This document shows, one piece after another, positions 1 through 8,428 of a stretch of 64,000 nucleotides of DNA (the stretch's first letter is position 1; the number at the start of each line of letters is the position of its first letter). Under the pieces are notes generated by a model. The model was not told where the DNA came from and did not search any database. It saw only the letters and a list, made by a program, of their open reading frames with translations. Origin of the DNA: Metapseudomonas resinovorans DSM 21078 (lineage in GTDB: Bacteria; Pseudomonadota; Gammaproteobacteria; Pseudomonadales; Pseudomonadaceae); contig NZ_AUIE01000021.1 of assembly GCF_000423545.1 (NCBI RefSeq), forward strand, positions 78,791 through 142,790, given 5' to 3'. Position numbers and translations under genes: made by a program.

Positions 1-8
1 TGCCAGGA

Positions 9-50
9 GGGCGAATTCATTCGCGATCGTAGGGTGGGCTTCAGCCCACC
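9..50. repeat. Short palindromic repeats at the left edge
   Basis: A half of the GCGAATTCATTCGC family is followed by a GTAGGGTGGGCTTCAGCCCACC hairpin. The same two motifs recur elsewhere in the window (10348-10371, 12981-13073, 50753-50810). The hairpin lies just past the stop of the OprD-type porin and could end its transcript. Confidence 0.6.
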
Positions 51-57
51 ACCGGCC

Positions 58-1389
58 TTACAGCAACGTCAGGGTATAGCTCAGGATCAGGCGGTTCTCG
101 TCCTGGTCACGGGCGGCATCACTGCGCAGCGCGGCGTTGCGCCAGGACACGCCCAGGCCTTTCAGCGGACCGCCCTGCAGCACGTAGTCGAGGCGAAAAT
201 CGCGCTCCCACTCGCCCTGGTCGCTGCCCTGGGTCTCGATGTTGCTGCCCTTCAGGTAGGTGCCCACCGCCTTCAGGCCCGGCACGCCGAGCTTGGCGAA
301 GTCGTAGCCGTACTCGGCCACCCAGGTGCGCTCGCCGGCGCTGAGGAACTTGCCGATCTGGCGGTCGGTGATCAGGTAGGCGGTGGCGCCATCACCCTGG
401 TTGAGGAAGGGGAAGGCGCTGTCGCCGGAGACCTGCTGGTAGCCCAGGCTGGCCGCGTGGCCACCGAGGGTGTAGGTGAACAGGGCGCTCCAGGTGCGGT
501 TGTCGACTTCAAAGCGGTCCGGATCGTTGGCCGCCCAGTTGCCCGAGCTGCGGAAGCCTTCGCGGCGGCCGGCGACGCTGGCGTTCTTGCCGTCGGAGTC
601 GCTGTAGAAGTAGCGCAGGTCGGACTTCAGCGCGCCCACCGGCAGCGCCCAGTTGTGGGTCAGGCCGAGAAAGTGCTGGTTATAGAAGTCTTCCAGGTTG
701 CCGTAGTAGTACTGCGCGAGCAGGTTGTCGCTGACCTTGTAGTCGCCACCGGCGAAGTAGAACGTGTTGACGAACTGGCCGGTACGGGCGTTGTTCGCGC
801 CGGCGATGGACAGGCCGCGGGCGTCGCTGGAGTTACGCCCCTTGGCGTGTTCCAGCTGGCCACCGACCAGGGTCAGGCCGGCGATCTCGCTGGAGGTCAC
901 CTGGCCACCCTCGAAGGTCTGCGGCAGCAGGCGACCGTCGTTGTAGGTCACCACCGGCAGCTTCGGCAGCAGCGTGCCGATGCGCGCTTCGGTCTTGGAG
1001 ATACGCACCTTGCCGGTCACACCGAGGCTGCCGAAGTCGTCCTCGGCGCGACCGTCATTGTCGGTGGGAAACACGGTGCCGCCGTAGCTGGCGCTGGTCG
1101 GGTTGTAGTGGCGGCCCTTGCCGGAATCCAGCTTCACCCCCAACAGGCCGAGCGCGTCGACGCCCACGCCAACGGTGCCTTCGGTGTAGCCGGAGGCGTA
1201 GTTGAACAAGAAGCCCTGGCCCCACTCTTCCTGCTTGGAAGGTGCGTCGGCGAACTGGCGGTTGTCCGAGTTGATGTAGAAGTTGCGCAGGGCCAGGCTG
1301 GCCTTGCTGTCTTCGATGAAACCGCCAGCGGCGGCCTGCTGGGCCAGCACGCCGAGGGCGACGGCCAGGGCGAGGGACGACTTGTTCAT
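58..1389 (-). CDS. OprD-family outer-membrane porin
   Basis: The 443-aa protein starts with a Sec signal peptide (about residues 1-21, cut after QQAAA). It continues with GFIEDSKASLALRNFY, the characteristic start of mature OprD/OccD-type porins, and then an alternating beta-strand pattern to the end. The length matches the family (about 420-450 aa). The OprD family forms 18-stranded substrate-selective channels in the outer membrane. It is divergent from tauA across a shared AT-rich control region, so the likely cargo is a small organosulfonate such as taurine; that role is inferred from position. The exact Occ subfamily cannot be assigned by eye. Confidence 0.9.
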   Translation of the reverse strand: MNKSSLALAVALGVLAQQAAAGGFIEDSKASLALRNFYINSDNRQFADAPSKQEEWGQGFLFNYASGYTEGTVGVGVDALGLLGVKLDSGKGRHYNPTSASYGGTVFPTDNDGRAEDDFGSLGVTGKVRISKTEARIGTLLPKLPVVTYNDGRLLPQTFEGGQVTSSEIAGLTLVGGQLEHAKGRNSSDARGLSIAGANNARTGQFVNTFYFAGGDYKVSDNLLAQYYYGNLEDFYNQHFLGLTHNWALPVGALKSDLRYFYSDSDGKNASVAGRREGFRSSGNWAANDPDRFEVDNRTWSALFTYTLGGHAASLGYQQVSGDSAFPFLNQGDGATAYLITDRQIGKFLSAGERTWVAEYGYDFAKLGVPGLKAVGTYLKGSNIETQGSDQGEWERDFRLDYVLQGGPLKGLGVSWRNAALRSDAARDQDENRLILSYTLTLL

Positions 1390-1794
1390 GCTCGATGCTC
1401 CATTGCGATCTTGTAGGGGAGTGAGATGCCCGGAGCAGGAGCAGACGCGATGCGCCGCCGCGTGACCTTCGAAGCCACTGTCGTTTTCACAGGCTCCGGT
1501 GCATATGCGATGCGGCGGTCCGCTTTCGGCAGGCCGCCACTCTAGAAGGCGAATGCTAATTTCTAAAAAGAATTATTTTTTTGATAAAGATAACTTTTAG
1601 AAATAAGCAATTGTGCGCAGACCGCTCCTCTCCCCCGATTCGTCGGACCTAAGCTAATTCTAAAAAATTATTTATTTCTTATTTTTTAGATCAATTAGCT
1701 TGTCTCTACCGGACCACCGGACACCCAGAACGCAATACCCCCTGTCCCGTGGACCGGCCTCCTAGGCCGGCCCCAGCCCGTTGAGGAGCACCCC
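1390..1794. promoter_or_regulatory. Divergent oprD/tauA control region with two AT-rich inverted repeats
   Basis: This is a 405-bp gap in which the GC content collapses between about 1555 and 1700. Two inverted repeats share the core TCTAAAA. One has arms ATTTCTAAAA (1559-1568) and TTTTAGAAAT (1595-1604). The other has arms TCTAAAAAA (1659-1667) and TTTTTTAGA (1682-1690). They probably serve both divergent genes. A LysR-type sulfur regulator such as CysB is the obvious candidate binder, by inference only. GAGGAGC just upstream of 1795 is the tauA ribosome-binding site. Confidence 0.55.
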
Positions 1795-2775
1795 ATGCTT
1801 TCGTCCCAGTTTCCCCGTCGCCTGCTGGCGGCCCTGACCCTTGGCGGCCTGGCCCTGAGCGCCCAGGCCGCGGATTTCACCGTCGCCTACCAGACCACCG
1901 TCGACCCGGCCAAGGTCGCCCAGGCCGATGGCGCCTATGAGAAGGCGAGCAAATCCAGCATTGACTGGCGCAAGTTCGACAGCGGCGCTGAAGTCATCAC
2001 CGCCGTCGCCTCCGGTGACGTGCAAATCGGCTATGTCGGCTCCAGCCCGCTGGCCGCCGCCGCCACTCGCCAGCTGCCGATCCAGACATTCCTCATTGCC
2101 ACCCAGATCGGCGACGCCGAAGCCCTGGTGGCGCGCAATGGCGCCGGTATCACCAAGCCCGAAGATCTGATCGGCAAGAAGATCGCCGTGCCCTTCGTTT
2201 CAACCGGCCACTACAGCCTGCTGGCCGCCCTCAAGCACTGGCAGATCGACCCCACCAAGGTCACCATCCTCAACCTCGCACCGCCAGCCATCGTCGCCGC
2301 CTGGCAGCGTGGCGACATCGATGCCACCTACGTCTGGGATCCGGCCCTGGGCGTTGCCAAGTCCAACGGCAAGGTGCTGATCAGCTCCGGTGAGCTGAGC
2401 AAGCTGGGCGCGCCCACCTTCGACGCCTGGATCGTGCGCAAGGACTTCGCCAAGAAGCATCCGGAAGTCGTCCGCGCCTTCGCCAAGGTGACCCTCGACG
2501 CCTACGCCGCCTACCGCAAGGACCCGAAAGCCTGGCTGGCCGACAAGGCCAACATCGACAAGCTGGTGAAACTGTCCGGCGCCAAGGCCGAGGACATCCC
2601 GCTGCTGCTGCAGGGCAACGTCTTCCCGCTCGCCGCCGACCAGGTAACCGCCCTCGGTGCACCGACCACCCAGGCCATCAGCGAGACCGCGCGCTTCCTC
2701 AAGGAGCAAGGCAAGGTCGACGCCGTGCTGCCTGACTACGCCCCGTACGTAAGCTCCAAGTACGTCCAGAACTGA
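1795..2775 (+). CDS. tauA: Taurine ABC transporter substrate-binding protein
   Basis: The 326-aa periplasmic binding protein has a signal peptide that ends at AQA before [13 protein letters not shown]. The fold signatures are those of the SsuA/TauA/NrtA class: a [20 protein letters not shown] segment, [20 protein letters not shown], and [11 protein letters not shown]. It binds taurine or related sulfonates for the TauBC transporter. It is the first gene of tauABCD and has a good RBS. The taurine assignment rests mainly on the linked tauD, whose active site is fully conserved. Confidence 0.93.
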   Translation: MLSSQFPRRLLAALTLGGLALSAQAADFTVAYQTTVDPAKVAQADGAYEKASKSSIDWRKFDSGAEVITAVASGDVQIGYVGSSPLAAAATRQLPIQTFLIATQIGDAEALVARNGAGITKPEDLIGKKIAVPFVSTGHYSLLAALKHWQIDPTKVTILNLAPPAIVAAWQRGDIDATYVWDPALGVAKSNGKVLISSGELSKLGAPTFDAWIVRKDFAKKHPEVVRAFAKVTLDAYAAYRKDPKAWLADKANIDKLVKLSGAKAEDIPLLLQGNVFPLAADQVTALGAPTTQAISETARFLKEQGKVDAVLPDYAPYVSSKYVQN

Positions 2776-2828
2776 TTCACCCCGCCTGCCCGACACGTCG
2801 GGCAGGCCCTTTCGAGACCCTGCAGAAA

Positions 2829-3611
2829 ATGGCCTTACTCCAGCTGGAGCGCATCAGCGCACAGTACCCAGGCGCGGCCGAGCCGGTACTGACCGACATT
2901 TCCTTCGACCTCGGCCCAGGCGAGCTACTGGTAGCCCTCGGCCCGTCCGGCAGCGGCAAGACCACCCTGCTCAATCTCATTGCCGGTTTTGTCAGCCCCA
3001 GCGCCGGTCGCATCAGCCTCGACGGCGTGCCCGTCAACGGCCCCAGCGCCGAACGCGGCGTGGTGTTCCAGGACGATGCCCCACTGCCCTGGCAGGACGT
3101 GCTCGGCAATGTCGCCTTCGGCCTCGAACTCGCCGGCGTTCCCCGTGCCGAGCGTGAGGCACGTGCCCGCGAAATGCTCGCCCTGGTGGACCTCGTCGGC
3201 TTCGACAAGCGCCGCATCTGGGAACTTTCCGGTGGACAGAAACAGCGCGTCGGGATCGCACGTGCCCTGGCCGCCGACCCGCGCGTGCTGCTGATGGACG
3301 AGCCCTTCGGCGCCCTCGATGCCTTCACCCGCGAACAGATGCAGGAGCTGTTGCTGCAAGTCTGGCGACGCGCGGCCAAACCCGTTTTCCTGATCACCCA
3401 CGACATCGAGGAAGCGGTTTTCCTCGCCACCGAACTCATCCTGCTGTCGCCCAACCCGGGCCGCATCAGCGAACGCCTGCGCCTGGACTTCGGCCAGCGC
3501 TACGCCGCCGGGGAAAGTGCACGGGCGATCAAGTCCGATCCGCAGTTCATCGAGACGCGCGAACATGTACTCGCCCAGGTCTTCGCCGAACGCCAGAGGA
3601 GAAGCACATGA
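2829..3611 (+). CDS. tauB: Taurine ABC transporter ATP-binding protein
   Basis: The 260-aa ABC ATPase has Walker [10 protein letters not shown] at residues 38-46, signature LSGGQKQR, Walker B LLMDEP followed by FGALDAFTR, and switch ITHDIEEA. It energises import through TauC at the inner membrane. It lies 53 bp after tauA and overlaps tauC by 4 bp (ATGA), which indicates translational coupling. The length is usual for TauB/SsuB. Confidence 0.93.
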   Translation: MALLQLERISAQYPGAAEPVLTDISFDLGPGELLVALGPSGSGKTTLLNLIAGFVSPSAGRISLDGVPVNGPSAERGVVFQDDAPLPWQDVLGNVAFGLELAGVPRAEREARAREMLALVDLVGFDKRRIWELSGGQKQRVGIARALAADPRVLLMDEPFGALDAFTREQMQELLLQVWRRAAKPVFLITHDIEEAVFLATELILLSPNPGRISERLRLDFGQRYAAGESARAIKSDPQFIETREHVLAQVFAERQRRST

Positions 3612-4441
3612 GTAGTCTCGACCTGACCCTGGCCAGCAAGACCGCCACGACTGTGAAACCACGCCAGCGCCGGCCCCTGAGCACCCTGTCCATCAGCCTG
3701 CTGACCCTCGGCAGCCTGCTGCTGGCCTGGTGGGCCGTGACCACCGCCGGCCTGATCGAACCCCTGTTCCTGCCCAGCCCGCAGGCCATCGCCCGCAAGG
3801 GTTGGGTGCTGCTGACCCAGGGCTACATGGACGCCAGCCTCTGGCAGCATCTGAGCGCGAGCCTGGGACGCATCGGCGCCGCGCTGCTGGCTGCGGTACT
3901 GACCGCCGTTCCGCTGGGTATCGCTATCGGTCGCAACCGCATTGCCCGTGGCATCTTCGACCCGCTGATCGAGTTCTATCGGCCCATTCCACCGCTGGCC
4001 TACCTGCCCCTGATCGTCATCTGGTGCGGCATCGGCGAGCTGTCCAAGGTGCTGCTGATCTTCCTCGCGATCTTCGCCCCCATCGCCATCGCCACCGCCA
4101 CCGGCGTGCGCAATGTCGACCCGGCGCGGTTGCGTGCGGCGCAGTCGCTGGGTGCCAGCCAGGCCCAACTGATCCGCCATGTGATCCTGCCCAGTGCCCT
4201 GCCGGACATCCTCACCGGCGTGCGAATTGGCCTTGGCGTCGGCTGGTCCACCCTGGTGGCCGCCGAGCTGGTGGCCGCCACCCGTGGCCTGGGCTTCATG
4301 GTGCAGTCGGCGGCGCAGTTCCTGGTCACCGATGTGGTGATCCTCGGCATCCTCGTCATCGCCCTGATCGCCTTCGCCCTCGAACTCGGCCTGCGCGCCC
4401 TGCAACGCAAGCTCGTGCCCTGGCACGGGCAAAGCCACTGA
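3608..4441 (+). CDS. tauC: Taurine ABC transporter permease
   Basis: The 277-aa membrane protein of the SsuC/TauC class has about six transmembrane segments. The EAA loop is readable as [35 protein letters not shown], the contact site for TauB. The N-terminus is cytoplasmic and basic (VKPRQRRP), followed by the first hydrophobic helix. It is translationally coupled to tauB. After its stop lies an 81-bp gap carrying one copy of the CCCTCTCCC repeat, then tauD. Confidence 0.93.
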   Translation: MSSLDLTLASKTATTVKPRQRRPLSTLSISLLTLGSLLLAWWAVTTAGLIEPLFLPSPQAIARKGWVLLTQGYMDASLWQHLSASLGRIGAALLAAVLTAVPLGIAIGRNRIARGIFDPLIEFYRPIPPLAYLPLIVIWCGIGELSKVLLIFLAIFAPIAIATATGVRNVDPARLRAAQSLGASQAQLIRHVILPSALPDILTGVRIGLGVGWSTLVAAELVAATRGLGFMVQSAAQFLVTDVVILGILVIALIAFALELGLRALQRKLVPWHGQSH

Positions 4442-4451
4442 TCCCGCATTA

Positions 4452-4487
4452 CCCCCTCTCCCTCCGGGAGAGGGTCGGGGTGAGGGG
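4452..4487. repeat. CCCTCTCCC palindrome between tauC and tauD
   Basis: Perfect 9-bp arms CCCTCTCCC (4454-4462) and GGGAGAGGG (4466-4474) form a tight hairpin, followed by a GGGGTGAGGG tail. The same module occurs at 5364-5416, 8310-8423, 25315-25366 and 49374-49411. Inside the tau transcript it could tune tauD expression or stabilise the mRNA. Confidence 0.7.
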
Positions 4488-4522
4488 AATCCCCGCTCCG
4501 CGCTATCTGGAGATTCACTGCC

Positions 4523-5356
4523 ATGACCCTGCATATCACCCCGCTCTCCCCCGCCCTCGGCGCCGTGGCCGAAGGCCTCGACCTCAGCAAGCCGCTCGAC
4601 GCCTCGCAGCGCGTTGCAGTGGAGCAAGCTCTGCTCAACCACCAGGTACTGTTCTTCCGCGACCAGCCGCTGAACCCGCAGCAGCAGGCAGCCTTCGCCC
4701 GCAACTTCGGTGACCTGCACATCCACCCGATCTATCCGAACATTCCCGAGCAGCCGGAGGTGCTGGTACTCGACACCGCCGTCACCGACGTGCGCGACAA
4801 CGCCCTCTGGCACACCGACGTGACCTTCCTGGAAACCCCGGCGCTCGGCGCGGTGCTCGCCGCCAAACAGCTCCCGCCCTACGGCGGTGACACCCTCTGG
4901 GCCAGCAGCAGCGCGGCCTATGACGCATTGTCGAAACCCATCCAGGAGCTACTGGATGGCTTGACCGCCACCCACGACCTGTCCCGTTCCTTTCCCGAGG
5001 AACGCTTCAGCCTCACAGCCGAAGAGCACGAGCGTCTGGAAGACGCCAAGCGCAAGTACCCGCCTCGCAGCCATCCGGTGGTGCGCGCCCATCCGGTCAC
5101 CGGACGCAAGGGCTTGTTCGTCAACGAAGGCTTCACCACCCGCATCAACGAACTGTCGGCCACGGAAAGCGATGCACTGCTGCGCCTGCTCTTCGCCCAT
5201 GCCACCCACCCGGCATTCACCATCCGCTGGCGCTGGCAGGCCAATGACGTGGCTTTCTGGGACAACCGCATCACCCAGCATTTCGCGGTCGACGACTACC
5301 GTCCGCAGCGTCGCGTGATGCACCGCGCAACGATCCTGGGGGACAAGCCGTTCTGA
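4523..5356 (+). CDS. tauD: Taurine dioxygenase (Fe(II)/2-oxoglutarate)
   Basis: The 277-aa enzyme converts taurine, 2-oxoglutarate and O2 to aminoacetaldehyde, sulfite, succinate and CO2. The iron facial triad is H97-x-D99 (in LWHTDVTF) and H253 (in ITQHFAVDD). Compared from memory with E. coli TauD (offset of two), the cosubstrate residues T124 and R264 and the taurine-binding residues H68, Y71 and R268 are all present. This supports true taurine specificity rather than a generic TfdA-type enzyme. It is the last tau gene, and the released sulfite feeds cysteine synthesis. Confidence 0.95.
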   Translation: MTLHITPLSPALGAVAEGLDLSKPLDASQRVAVEQALLNHQVLFFRDQPLNPQQQAAFARNFGDLHIHPIYPNIPEQPEVLVLDTAVTDVRDNALWHTDVTFLETPALGAVLAAKQLPPYGGDTLWASSSAAYDALSKPIQELLDGLTATHDLSRSFPEERFSLTAEEHERLEDAKRKYPPRSHPVVRAHPVTGRKGLFVNEGFTTRINELSATESDALLRLLFAHATHPAFTIRWRWQANDVAFWDNRITQHFAVDDYRPQRRVMHRATILGDKPF

Positions 5357-5363
5357 AAGTCCG

Positions 5364-5416
5364 CCCCCTCTCCCCCAAACCCCAACCCTTCAGGGAGAGG
5401 GGTTGGGGGTGAGGGC
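5364..5416. repeat. CCCTCTCCC repeat between convergent tauD and the DUF971 gene
   Basis: This is a long imperfect palindrome of the CCCTCTCCC/GGGAGAGGG family. It supplies the stop codon and the last residues (LTPNPSP) of the minus-strand DUF971 gene. It probably also acts as a bidirectional end for the two converging transcripts. Confidence 0.65.
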
Positions 5417-5698
5417 AGCGGTGCCCAACTCCCGCAAGTACCCCCAGGGATAGATCCCCCGCTCGTGCCCATCGCTGAACACCAGCTGCACGCCATAGCC
5501 CTGTAGCGCGATGCGCTCCAGGCGCACGCCTTCATCCACCAGCGCAATCGCCCCACGCAGCCGCGTCGCCTTGCACTGCGAGCAGGGACAGGCACCACGC
5601 AAGCGGGCATGACTGATCTCCCGCCGATCCCCATCTGCCCACTCCAGAAACAAACGTGCTTCGCTGCGCGAACTGCGCAGGGCACTGGGGGCGTCCAT
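5390..5698 (-). CDS. DUF971 (GBBH-like N-terminal domain) protein
   Basis: The 102-aa protein matches DUF971, the small domain also found at the N-terminus of gamma-butyrobetaine hydroxylase. Visible marks are LRGACPCSQCKATRL, a Cys cluster that could bind metal, and IALQGYGVQLVFSDGHERGIYPWGYLREL near the end. In other genomes DUF971 proteins are often linked to iron-sulfur proteins. It is the last gene of the operon that starts with the GntR gene at 12849, and its start overlaps the HEAT gene stop by one base. The final residues are read from a repeat, so the native end may once have been different. Its function is unknown; a role in Fe-S or metal handling for the operon's redox pair is a guess. 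Confidence 0.75.
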   Translation of the reverse strand: MDAPSALRSSRSEARLFLEWADGDRREISHARLRGACPCSQCKATRLRGAIALVDEGVRLERIALQGYGVQLVFSDGHERGIYPWGYLRELGTAALTPNPSP

Positions 5699-6663
5699 CA
5701 GGCCGCTCCCTGGAGTTGCGCCAGGGCAATGCGTACTGCCTTGCGCACTTCCGGATCACCATCGACCTCGGCCTGGCGCAGCGCCGTCAATGCGGCGGCG
5801 TCGCCCAGCTCGCCCAAGGCCAGCGCAGCCTCCTTGCGCAAGTTGGCGATGCCGTGGCCGAGCAGCACGGAAAGCTCTGCAAGAGCCTCGCGATAGCGCA
5901 GGCGACCGAGGGCACGCGCGGCGCGCAAACGCACTTGCCAGTAATCGTCTTCCAAGGCCCGCACCAGTGCCGCGCCAGCGTCTGCCAGGCCGACCTTGCC
6001 GAGGGTGGTGGCGGCCTCCTCGCGCACCTGCCAGGCGTTATCAGCCAAGGCAGCGTAAAGGGCTGGCAGTACCTCCCCGTCACTGGCCAGCCCCAAGGCA
6101 CCGGTGGCAGCGCGGCGTACTTCGGTATCCGCGTCGTCACTGGCCAGGCGGGCCAGCGCTGGCAGCGCAGCTTCGTGTTTCAACCAGCCGAGGATGCCCA
6201 CCGCCTCCCGGCGCACCGGCGCTTCGCCGTCGTGCAGCGCCAACAATGCAGGGCCGGCGGCCTCCTCCAGGCGCAGCTCACGTAGAGCACGCAGCGCACT
6301 GGCGCGGACAAAGGCATCGGCATGGGTCACCCACGGCAGAATCAGCCTCCCCGCCTCCAGGCTCTTCAGCTCACTGAGACTCTGGGCAGCGGCCAGGCGC
6401 ACCGGCTCGGCACCATCGGCCAGGGCCGCGCAGAGTGCCTCGACGACGTCGGGTTCCTCCCAGGCCTCCAGCAGACGCGCAGCCTCGGCGCGCACCTCAG
6501 CAGCGTCATCCACGGCAAGGGCGTCGGTGAGCCAGGGTAGGCCCTCCGGGTCTGCCAGGTCGGCGAGTTCGATCAGGGCAATGCGGCGCACACCAGCGTC
6601 GTCATCGGCGAGGCGTGGCAGCAGTTCGAGGATGTCGGGGTTGTCGGTTTCACGGTTGGTCAT
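5698..6663 (-). CDS. HEAT-repeat (PBS-lyase-type) protein
   Basis: The 321-aa cytoplasmic protein is built almost entirely of about ten alpha-helical repeats of roughly 30 residues, for example DDYWQVRLRAARALGRLRY and DAFVRASALRALREL. The pattern is that of HEAT/PBS-lyase repeats, which serve as protein-binding scaffolds or bilin-lyase-like chaperones. No signal peptide or catalytic motif was seen. Its ATG overlaps the stop of the ABC ATPase by 4 bp, so it is translated with the transporter. A scaffold or maturation role for the flavoprotein-ferredoxin pair is a hypothesis only. Confidence 0.8.
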   Translation of the reverse strand: MTNRETDNPDILELLPRLADDDAGVRRIALIELADLADPEGLPWLTDALAVDDAAEVRAEAARLLEAWEEPDVVEALCAALADGAEPVRLAAAQSLSELKSLEAGRLILPWVTHADAFVRASALRALRELRLEEAAGPALLALHDGEAPVRREAVGILGWLKHEAALPALARLASDDADTEVRRAATGALGLASDGEVLPALYAALADNAWQVREEAATTLGKVGLADAGAALVRALEDDYWQVRLRAARALGRLRYREALAELSVLLGHGIANLRKEAALALGELGDAAALTALRQAEVDGDPEVRKAVRIALAQLQGAA

Positions 6664-7514
6664 AGGGCAACTCGCAGTGGCGGGTGATCGGTGGGCAGCC
6701 CCAGCGGCGTCAGGCGTGGCAGCTCGCGGCCGTCTTCATGGCGCAGCAGTTCCAGGCAATGGCGCTTGAGATGGGTGAAGCCGGGGGTGGTAAGGAGGCT
6801 GGCGCAGCGCGGACGCGGGAAGTCCAGGCGCAGGTCTTCGATGAAGCGTCCGGGGCGCGGGCTCATCACCAGGATGCGGTCGGCCAGGAACAAGGCTTCG
6901 TCGATGTCGTGGGTGACGAACACCACGGTGGTGCGGATGCGCGTCCAGATATCCAGCAGCAGTTCCTGCATGCGCGAGCGGGTCTGCGCATCCAGCGCGC
7001 CGAAGGGCTCGTCCATCAACAGCAGGCGCGGGCGGTTGATCAGCACGCGGGCAATCTCGGCACGCTGCTGCATGCCGCCGGAGAGCTGGTTGGGCCAGCG
7101 CCCGGCGAAATCCTCCAGGCCTACCAGGCGCAGGAATTCGGCGGCGCGGCGCTGCCGCTCGGCCTTGCCGATGCCTTGCATCTTCAGGCCGAAGGCGACG
7201 TTGTCGAGCACACTGCGCCAGGGCAAAAGCGTGTGGTGCTGGAACACCATGCCACGCTCGGGTGAAGGTCCCTCCACCGGCTGGCCATCCACCTCCAGGC
7301 TGCCGGCGCTGGGCTTCAGATGCCCGGCTAGGGCGCCGAGCAAGGTGGACTTGCCGCAGCCGGAAGGGCCCAGGATGCAGACGAACTCCCCCGGCGCGAT
7401 GGCGAAGTCCAACGTCTGTACCGCCTCGAAGGCCTCGCGGCCCTGTCCCAAACGGATGGAGACGCCCCTGGCCTCGATGCGGCCTGGTTCCACTGCGCGC
7501 TCGAAGCTGCTCAT
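6660..7514 (-). CDS. ABC transporter ATP-binding protein (SsuB/TauB/NrtD class)
   Basis: The 284-aa ATPase has Walker A GPSGCGKST, signature LSGGMQQR, Walker B LLMDEP followed by FGALDAQTR, and switch THDIDEA. The start at 7514 (MSSFERAVEPGRIEAR) was chosen because it overlaps the permease stop by one base. The open frame runs further upstream but only as an antisense-like shadow of the permease. A C-terminal tail of about 40 residues after the ABC core is typical of the sulfonate/nitrate class. It powers import with the permease at 7514-8293. The substrate is unknown. Confidence 0.9.
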   Translation of the reverse strand: MSSFERAVEPGRIEARGVSIRLGQGREAFEAVQTLDFAIAPGEFVCILGPSGCGKSTLLGALAGHLKPSAGSLEVDGQPVEGPSPERGMVFQHHTLLPWRSVLDNVAFGLKMQGIGKAERQRRAAEFLRLVGLEDFAGRWPNQLSGGMQQRAEIARVLINRPRLLLMDEPFGALDAQTRSRMQELLLDIWTRIRTTVVFVTHDIDEALFLADRILVMSPRPGRFIEDLRLDFPRPRCASLLTTPGFTHLKRHCLELLRHEDGRELPRLTPLGLPTDHPPLRVAL

Positions 7515-8293
7515 CAGGCGTTCCTCCGCGCGCGGTACCAGGGTGTGGCGAGCGCGCCCAAGCGTTTGACCAGGGCACTGCTGCCCATGCCTAGCAAGCC
7601 GATCAGCAGCATGCCGACGACGATGTCGGCGTAGTTCTGCACCACGTAGGACTCCCAGGTGTAATAACCGACGCCGAACTGCCCGGAGATCATCTCGGCG
7701 GTGACCAGGCAGAACCACGACGTGCCCATGCCGATGGCGAGGCCAGTGACGATGCTCGGCGCCGCGCCGGGCAGGATCACCTCGCGCAGGATCGCCAGAC
7801 GCCCAGCGCCAAGGCTGCGTGCCGAAGCGATCAGTCGGGGGTCGACGCCTTCGACGCCATGCACGGTGTTGAGCAGGATGGGGAACAGCGCACCGGTGAA
7901 GGTGATGAACACCATCGACAGCTCCGACGAGGGAAACATCAGGATGGCCAGGGGAATCCAGGCCACCGCAGGAATCGGCCGCAGCACCTCCAACGGCGGC
8001 AGCAGGCTGTCCTCGGCCCATCTCGAACGGCCGATGACCAGGCCCAGCAGGACGCCCAGCAAGGCCGCGGCCAGGTAACCGGCGAACACCCGTGAAAGGC
8101 TGTTGGTGAGGTGCGGCAACAGCTTGCTGGAGTGCACCAGCTGCCAGGCCGCATCGAGCACGGCGGCGGGCGTGGGCACGTAGGTGAAGGTGAACAGCCC
8201 GAGGTCCAGGCGCGCGTTGGCAGCCAGTTGCCAGAACAGCAGGCAGGCGGCCAATGAGGCGAGGCGCAGGGGCCAGCGGTACAGATTTGTCAT
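7514..8293 (-). CDS. ABC transporter permease (SsuC/TauC/NrtB class)
   Basis: The 259-aa inner-membrane protein has about six hydrophobic segments and a readable EAA loop (SARSLGAGRLAILREVILPGAAPSIVTG). It is equivalent to TauC, but the sequence clearly differs from the tauC in this window, so it is a second paralogous system. It is coupled to the ATPase by a one-base overlap. It is separated from its binding-protein gene by a 135-bp spacer filled with CCCTCTCCC-type repeats. Confidence 0.9.
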   Translation of the reverse strand: MTNLYRWPLRLASLAACLLFWQLAANARLDLGLFTFTYVPTPAAVLDAAWQLVHSSKLLPHLTNSLSRVFAGYLAAALLGVLLGLVIGRSRWAEDSLLPPLEVLRPIPAVAWIPLAILMFPSSELSMVFITFTGALFPILLNTVHGVEGVDPRLIASARSLGAGRLAILREVILPGAAPSIVTGLAIGMGTSWFCLVTAEMISGQFGVGYYTWESYVVQNYADIVVGMLLIGLLGMGSSALVKRLGALATPWYRARRNA

Positions 8294-8309
8294 GGATCGT
8301 CTCCTGCTC

Positions 8310-8423
8310 GTTTCCCTCTCCCCAACCCTATCCCTGAAGGGAGAGGGGGCGATCCGTGCACGGCGTAACCGGCGCGAGTCACCCCTCGCCCGCTTGCGGG
8401 AGAGGGGCTGGGGGAGAGGGCAA
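8310..8423. repeat. Two CCCTCTCCC-family repeats inside the operon
   Basis: One palindrome lies at about 8310-8350 and a second, of the CCCCTCGCCCGCTTGCGGG subtype, at about 8381-8423. The flank after the first copy (GCGATCCGTGCA) is nearly the same as that after the copy at 49374-49411. The pair fills the junction between the binding-protein and permease genes and may cause differential expression within the operon. Confidence 0.65.
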
Positions 8424-8428
8424 GGCGA

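Noticed and set aside
6660..8021. 453-aa version of the ABC ATPase
   Set aside because: The first 169 residues are a shadow of the permease. The one-base overlap start at 7514 fits.
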